Assembly (NCBI GenBank): GCA_947397865.1
Contig: OX377618.1
Span: 155,030,524 to 155,094,523, forward strand
Reading direction: 5' to 3'
Origin: Polietes domitor
Taxonomy: Eukaryota; Arthropoda; Insecta; Diptera; Muscidae
Length of the DNA: 64,000 bases
The translations under genes were made by a program, and so were the position numbers. This document shows positions 57,901 through 64,000 of this stretch, piece by piece; position 1 is the stretch's first letter, and each line of letters starts with the position of its first letter. The notes below the pieces were generated by a model that was given only the letters and a program-made list of their open reading frames with translations, did not search any database and was not told the DNA's origin.

Positions 57901-58156
57901 CCCTTAAGGCCGATTACGCCCCGTTTCAATCCCAACCGATCTACGACTATAAGACGCATTTATGGAAAATTTGAACGTTCTAGCTCCTTTCGTTTAGATT
58001 CTAGCGTGCTTTCAACAGACGGACATGGCTAGATCGTCTTAGAATTTTATGACGATCAAGAATATATATACTTTATAGGGTCTCAAGTCGATAAATCAAG
58101 GTGTTACGGAATGACAAAGTTAGTATACCCCCATCCTGGAGGTGGAGGGTATAAAA
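54905..58156 (+). mobile_element. Family B element, copy B12, split by B13
   Basis: Begins at TATATACCCTCCACCATGG without its hairpin, runs to about 55954, resumes at 57715 (CTAGCTGTTGTCG) and ends CCTGGAGGTGGAGGGTATA at about 58154. The two parts together match the uninterrupted copy B5. Confidence 0.7.
55955..57712 (-). mobile_element. Family B-prime element, copy B13, nested in B12
   Basis: A complete minus-strand copy: ATACCCTCCACCTCCAGGAT at the left; at the right GGTGGAGGGTATATAAGATT, the palindrome TTCGGCCCGGCCGAA (about 57680-57694) and CTTACTTG. It lies within a T-run of B12 with no target duplication. It belongs to the same subfamily as the copy at 32978. Confidence 0.75.
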
Positions 58157-58159
58157 AGC

Positions 58160-58712
58160 AACATGAAATATTTCTCAAAAGATCCATGATACCTCTACAA
58201 TAAAGAGGTGCTGCGAAGGCAAGATAGGCGCCTCCACAGTTTTGGTTAATACTTGAAGTATTTAAGAAATACGTCTCTGCAAACGAACGAGAATTGCTTC
58301 TTAGAATAATATTCAAGAATTTTCTAATAAATTTCAAGTGATTTTTTAAAAGTTCATTAATACTTCAATGTATGGAGAACTCCGCATACATTGCAGTAAA
58401 CATATTAACTTAGTTTTAGATAAAAAATCATTTTTCAGTTAAAAATTCCTAAATACAAAAAAAAATCCGTTCTTTCATACTTAAAAGCTTGAAAATTGTA
58501 AAAAATATTAGACTCAAAGAAATGTTTTTAAGTAAATTTACTACCACATTTCTAGTAAATGAACTATTTACTATGTCTTTGAAAGAAGGAAACTTTACTC
58601 ATACTTAATTAATTTTCCTACTTTTAAGGAAATTTTTACTGAACTGGAGTAAAATTGTTGAACAATATTGTAGTATGGATTTTATTCAGATTTAGGAACA
58701 TTTTTCTGAGTG
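58160..58712 (+). repeat. Family F fragment with right terminus
   Basis: Matches 42590-43143 and continues to AACATTTTTCTGAGTG, the inverse of the left end at 42157. The left part is missing. Confidence 0.6.
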
Positions 58713-58724
58713 TGCCTATTACAT

Positions 58725-59042
58725 TTGCTTTGAAAGGTAGAATAACATTCATTTTTATTTTCAGGTTTATGTTTGACTTTTGCAAAATAGGACGCGTCCG
58801 ATGCGTTTCGGTTCGCCCAATAGGCTGAAGATTGTTTGGCAGGAGAGCCTCGGAGCTGTGATTTGAGCTATTTGGATTATTTTCTGTGGGGAGCCATTTA
58901 GGATATATGTGACGCAAAACATCCAGAGACAATTGAAGCGTTGAAACATGAAACCGAAGTTGCCATTGAAGAAATTCGAGCCGGAGCAATCGAAAATCTA
59001 CTGACAATTGGTCGTGGTTGTCATATTAATGATATTGTGTAA
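58725..59042 (+). pseudogene. Tc1/mariner transposase C-terminal remnant
   Basis: After the same T-rich/AG tract and 'gtttatgtttgac' word as at 900-940, the sequence jumps to a C-terminal transposase piece: SRSCDLSYLDYFLWGAI, a stop, then HPETIEALKHETEVAIEEIR and GRGCHINDIV before a TAA at about 59040. SRSCDL..LDYFLWG contains the third catalytic Asp block. Everything between the 5' leader and this block is deleted. It is the complementary piece to the remnant at 870-1240, probably from the same family. Confidence 0.75.
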
Positions 59043-59129
59043 AATTATTAAATAAAAGTTAAAACTTTCCAATAAAACCAGACATTTGGAAAAATAATCA
59101 GTACTTTTTCGTTTATAGCCGATTACATG

Positions 59130-59500
59130 GCCCACACTATATACCTCGCGGAGGCTGCGTAGACGCAAAAAGATCTTTCTATGTTCGTAAAATGGGGAAA
59201 AACGATATAATTAGTATCGTTCTCATGACCGCATTTGAAATTCAAGTGTGTAGACGACGAACATAAAGGAATTCTGTAGAAATTTGTACTTTTAGGAGAA
59301 AACTGTGAGAAAGGGGATAAACCACGCGGCTACAGCTAAAATCCTGAAATTCGATTAATAGATTCTGTAGAAGTGCAAATTCATCCAAAATCTTACATTT
59401 AGGGACAACATGAAAAATTGGGTGTTCCTATTTCACTGTGAGTAGATTTTCGAAAGTCGTACTTTTAGGACAAAAATCGGATAGAAATGGTTTCTGTATG
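59130..59500 (-). repeat. Highly diverged family B sequence
   Basis: Scattered B words ('gcgtagacgcaaaa', 'atttgtacttttaggag', 'gctacagctaaaatcctgaaattcg') occur in the minus-strand order, but with many changes and no terminus. Confidence 0.35.
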
Positions 59501-59744
59501 ATTTTTTAGCTGTGGATAGTTGTAATTGTAAATGTCCTAATTTGGAGTTGTATAGTTCCGGTTGGAACTATTCACACGATGGAACTATTATTTCCACAGT
59601 TCCTTTCTTATGTTTTATACATCCAGTTCTTCGACTAGTTGTACGGTCAACTAAATAAGAACTACGCGTTTCCTTCTACTTAGATGAAGTTTTGGATAAA
59701 TGTAATTTCATCAAAATTGAAAATGAAATCAAATCAATTTAAAA

Positions 59745-61513
59745 CAAGTAAGGAAAGGCTAAAGTCGGACGGGGCCGACTATGTAATACCCTACACCACT
59801 CCCTGCGTATGTACCTCGCTTTGATTACTAAACCCAGGTTTTTCATGGGAGCAATTTTATGTAGTTCATATAAATTATGCAGTTACTATAAATTCATCTT
59901 TAGTCATATTTAACGAATATGGTTAATAATATGGTAATTGATCCAATTATCCGACAGACAAATATAAATTATACAGCAGTAATAGGACCGACATTTCAAA
60001 AGGGGGCCTATAACAACATTCTGGGCCTGGTCCAAAACATGGGCCTATATATTTCTCATTCACCGAAGGTATTCCTAGTTTAAAACAATATCATGATGAT
60101 GAAGATCCGATGTAAGATGTAGTTTCTAGAGCTGTAATAGCTCAGAAAGGGCCCCATTTGGGTTATACCAAAGTATGGACATATGGGCATTACCCAAACA
60201 ATTCTCATTACAATTCAATTCGGCAAAAAATTAAATCGGGACCGCTTTCAACATGTATATTTATTGGTGAAATATAATATGTAAAGTTTGGCCAAAATCG
60301 ATTAAACATTCGGGAGCAACATTTGTATGAGGGCTCTATCTAAATCTGAACCTATCTTACCCACTTTCACCATAGATGTTTCTAGTTCGATTATAAGATG
60401 TTGGGCCAATTTTAAAGAAAAACGGGTACAATGTGTGGCTTTTAGAGCGGAAAAAGTGAAATCGGGAGCGACATTTGTATTTTTGCATACGTGTTTCTAG
60501 TTGGATTATAAGATGTTCTGCAAAATTTAAAGAAAATCGGGTACAATATGTCTTTTCTAGAGCGGAAAATGTCAAATCGGGAGCGACATTTGTATGGGGG
60601 CTATATCTAAATCTGAACCGATCTTACCCAATTTTTGCACACGTATTTCTAGTTGGATTATAAGATGTTCTGCAAAATTTAAAGAAAATCGGGTACAATA
60701 TGTCGTTTCTAGAGCGGAAAATGTCAAATCGGGAGCGACATTTGTATGGGGGCTATATCTAAATCTGAACCGATCTTACCCAATTTTTGCACACGTATTT
60801 CTAGTTGGATTATAAGATGTTCTGCAAAATTTAAATAAAATCGGGTACAATATGTCGTTTCTAGAGCGGAAAATGTCAAATCGGGAGCGACATTTGTATG
60901 GGGGCTATATCTAAATCTGAACCGATCTTACCCAATTTTTGTATACGTGTTTCTAGTTGGATTATAAGACGTTCTGCCAAATTTAAAGAAAATCGGGTAC
61001 AATATGTCGTTTCTAGAGCGGAAAAAGTGAAATAGGGAGCGACATTTGTATGGGGGCTATATCTAAATCTGAACCGATCTTACCCAATTTTTGCATAGGT
61101 GTTTCTAGTTGGATTATAAGATGTTGTGCCAAATTTAAAGAAAATCGGGTACTATGTGTGCTTTATAGGGCGGAAAAAGTCAAATCGGGAGCGACATTTG
61201 TATGGGGGCTATATCTAAATCTGAACCGATTTCCTCCAAATTCAATACCGATGGTCATTGGCCAGAAAAAATAACTTCTGCCAAGTTTCATGACAATTGG
61301 ACAACAATTGCGACCTGTAGAGTGCAAACAAGCTTAGATGGCCAGCAGACGGACAGACGGACAGACAGACATCGTTAAATCGACTCAGCTGGTGATTCTA
61401 AGCCGATCGGTATACTTAAAGGTGGGTCTAGCTCGATTATTTCTTGGTGTTACAAACATTTGGGGCGAAACTAACTTATAATACCCTAGCCCACGAAGTG
61501 GTGTAGGGTATAA
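59745..61513 (+). mobile_element. Family A Helitron-like element, copy A6 (full length)
   Basis: Starts CAAGTAAGG with an 18-bp palindrome at 59763-59780 and ATACCCTACACCACTCC, and ends CGAAGTGGTGTAGGGTATAA. It has five central 152-bp units (landmarks at about 60442, 60594, 60746, 60898, 61050), then GACGGACAGACGGACAGACAGAC near 61347. The long pre-repeat region 59800-60300 is shared with A2. No coding gene. Confidence 0.7.
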
Positions 61514-61583
61514 TGAAAATTATAACCCAAAATGGTAAGATCGAAATAATATTGGAACTATGGAACTATGAAAATGAATTTAA

Positions 61584-61860
61584 CAAGTAAGGAAAGGCTA
61601 AAGTCGGGCGGGACCGTCTATATGATACCTTCCACTTTCTACCCCATTACAATTGAATTCGGGGAAACAATGAAATCGGGAACCATTTTTTGTATGAACC
61701 GATGTAACCTACTTTCACAATATATGTTTCCAGCTAACATATAACGTGTTCTACTAAATTAGATCAAAATCCGTAACACTTTGAAAGAAAAAAGTTGATT
61801 CGGGAGGAGCATTTGTATGAGAGTTTATTTATTAAAACCTGAAAAGATGTGGCTCGCAAT
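61584..61860 (+). repeat. Family A terminal fragment (A7)
   Basis: Begins CAAGTAAGG with a palindrome carrying one mismatch (AGTCGGGCGGGACCGTCT), then 'accttccactttctacc' as in A3 and A5, and decays by about 61860. No far terminus. Confidence 0.6.
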
Positions 61861-63106
61861 AAGGAGCTATTAATAAAATTTATTTTACAAAAATCGATTT
61901 TTTTGTTTATAAAATAAATAAAAAATAAGAAAAAAACAGTTAAAACATATTTTTTAGGGTTTCATATTTTTCTTTAAAACTAGAAGACATTTGTTTGAAA
62001 TTAAAAGAAAATATATTTGAATCTCGTACCACAATTAATTTAATTACCTTATGATACTTTACTTTATTTTTGATCCACTCTAGTGTCTACAATTTCCATT
62101 TTTTTAATCGGGAAATTCTATAGAAAAGTACATAATTGGAAATTTCATCACCATCGGAGAGAAGAGATCGATTCACATGAAATTACTCATCTGCTATTTC
62201 GAGATGGATTGCCTTTGTCTTCAAAATATTGCTGAAATGTCCCTTACAGCCTGATTAAGTGATTTCGCTAGCATCATCATTATAATGTTCGCCAGTGTCA
62301 TGTACTGTTTTCACAATATCAGATCATATATCACATAGAAATTAAGTTTTTGTGTAACATCAATTTCATGCTGGAATTATTTGTCATAGAAACTGCATTT
62401 AACATTTAAAATCGCAGTGATGGAATCGATTGCAATGCTTTTGTAATCCACTTGATTCCAAACCGTTCTTAATACGAACTTAAATCATTTTTTATTCGTT
62501 TATAATTTAATAATTTTAATTTTCGATGAAATGTAATTACTTCTGCTTACCAGACAAAACCCCATCAACTTCTCCCTAGGGAAACATGGTGTCCCATTTG
62601 TCAAACCTTGCTTTAGTTAAACCCACTGTAGCAAAATAAAGCAAAACAAAAAATAGATTCAGCTATCCAACATGATGCATGGCCCCAAGATACTCCCCTA
62701 AGTAGGCTTAGTTTTTGTTGCTTTCGGGTAGTTTTTGTTGTGTTGTGTTGTGTTGGGTTGTGTGTGTGTGTTGTTTATGTGTGAGCACTTTAATGAATGT
62801 ACAATGAGAAGAAACATACAAAAATCTTACAATGAGGTTTATATTAAACATTTTATCATGTGGTAACCAAAAAGCCAAAGACAACAAAATAAACGACACC
62901 AACATCCACAACACCATGCCACAGGGTAGACCTCTCTCTATACATATACAGATATGGGTGCACAAAGGGTTATCCAAAGAGAGTTACCATGTGAAACGAA
63001 ACAGACATTTTCCTTAGGTTCTCCGATTTTAATGGAAGTTTGAATAAGGGTAATTTAACTGCATTTCCCGATTTTCCAAAATGTATGAAGTGGTGACATT
63101 AAATTA
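61861..63106. other. AT-rich noncoding stretch
   Basis: A TGTGT/TTGTG microsatellite lies at 62733-62785. No known repeat terminus, RNA gene or protein frame was recognised. Confidence 0.45.
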
Positions 63107-64000
63107 CCCCCACCACAGGATGGGGGTATACTAACTTTGTCATTCCGTTTATAACACCTTGTAATATCGACCTGAGACCCTATAAAGTATATATATTCTT
63201 GATCGTCATAAAATTCTAAGACGATCTAGCCATGTCCGTCCGTCCATCCGTCTGTTGAAAGCACGTTACCATCTAAACTAAAGGAGCTAGAAGGTCTAAA
63301 TTTTCCTTAAATGTGTCTTATAGTCGTAGATCGGTTCGTATTGCAACTGGGCGAAATCGGTCCAAAGGGAACAATTTTTCCCTCACAAGGTCTGAAAATA
63401 CCCCTAAAAACCCGTAATATATGAGTATTTCAGCATATTTTTTCAATATGTCTGCTTATATTTACTTGATATAGGGTATGCGCATTCACCTGATAACAAA
63501 AACGTGCACCATAAAGCGATTCATATTTTTAGGGGGTGAAATGGGGCAAAAAGGGATAAAAATGGTACCTATCAAACGACAACAATTAGAAACACTAAAT
63601 TCATAACATATTTTTTTTCAAATTCGTACTTTTAAGGAGTAACATGGGAATAGAGGAATACAAATCGTACCAACCAAACGGCTGCACCTAAAATAATGAA
63701 ATTCGGTGAATATATACACCTCTGATTGCGTAGACACGTAAAATATATGGATTTTTCGAAATTCGTACTTTTTGGGGTTAAAATAGAAAAAGGGGATAAA
63801 AATAGTACCAACCAAATGATCATAGCTAGAGTCATGAGATGTACATTCCTCTGACTGTGTAGAAAAAGGTTTTTCAAAATTCGTACTTTCAAGGGATACA
63901 ATGGGAACAGAGGGATAAAACTGGTACCAACTAAACGGATACATCTAGAATGATGAAATTCGGCATCTACATCCTTCTAATTACGTAGGCAAGCAAAAAA
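63107..64000 (-). mobile_element. Family B element, copy B15, cut by the window edge
   Basis: Opens 'cccccaccacaggatggggg', then 'ctttgtcattccgtttataa', TCCGTCCGTCCATCCGTC near 63235 and the usual internal blocks, still in the family sequence at base 64000. The hairpin end would lie beyond the window. Confidence 0.65.

Noticed and set aside
1..64000. tRNA, rRNA or small nuclear RNA genes
   Set aside because: On reading I found no cloverleaf with a TTCGA-type arm or rRNA-like segment. A covariance-model scan would be decisive and I could not run one.

Overview
The window reads as AT-rich nuclear DNA of a higher dipteran, most likely a calyptrate fly (house-fly, stable-fly or blow-fly group). 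The basis is repeat content: the commonest dispersed repeats look like the DINE-1/Helentron-type non-autonomous Helitrons of Drosophila and muscoid flies, and the coding remnants are insect-type DD41D Tc1/mariner transposases and non-LTR retrotransposon proteins. I see no convincing host protein-coding gene, tRNA, rRNA or CRISPR array. The species call is an inference from remembered family features, not a search.

Three Helitron-like families carry most of the structure; the letters are mine. Family A has an 18-bp palindrome (AGTCGGGCGGGGCCGACT) about 18 bp from one end, a subterminal inverted repeat (ATACACTCCAC / GTGGAGTGTAT), 152-bp central units and a GACG/GACA microsatellite. Family B has a 19-bp palindrome (AGTTCGGCCGGGCCGAACT), the inverted pair ATACCCTCCACC / GGTGGAGGGTAT and a GACGGACG-type stretch. 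Family E has ~150-bp internal units and a GGAC microsatellite. I list a copy as '+' when the hairpin end comes first (for E, when the GGAC microsatellite lies at its right). In Helitron convention the hairpin marks the 3' end, so the true element sense would be the reverse.

Layout: 1-2700, old repeats, a transposase remnant and a perfect-looking hairpin; 2.7-3.7 kb, an A element; 3.8-5.6 kb, a non-LTR RT remnant and a direct-repeat pair; 7.4-9.9 kb, a B element containing an A element and a fold-back MITE; 10.2-12.6 kb, a B fragment and an inverted-terminal element; 12.6-17.2 kb, an E element split by an A element whose 152-bp units have expanded to about 21 copies, including a duplicated nine-unit higher-order repeat; 17.2-20 kb, a fold-back repeat carrying a deleted DD41D mariner and a 476-bp tandem duplication; 20-23 kb, B and E copies; 23-28 kb, mostly low-repeat noncoding sequence plus an A copy; 28.2-30.5 kb, an A element containing a nearly complete DD41D mariner; 31-37 kb, B copies; 37.5-41.9 kb, a 2.2-kb tandem duplication; 42-45.5 kb, small terminal-inverted-repeat elements; 45.8-53.3 kb, a B copy split by a 5.2-kb non-LTR element and by a deleted mariner; 53-55 kb and 62-63 kb, low-repeat sequence; 55-58 kb, B inserted in B; 59.7-61.9 kb, A copies; 63.1 kb to the edge, another B copy.

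The elements do not form a pathway. What links them is nesting, which gives relative ages: E before A, B before A, A before mariner, B before the non-LTR element, and the 128-bp mariner MITE before the 2.2-kb duplication. The most interesting signal is the 152-bp array, which looks like a satellite forming inside a Helitron.
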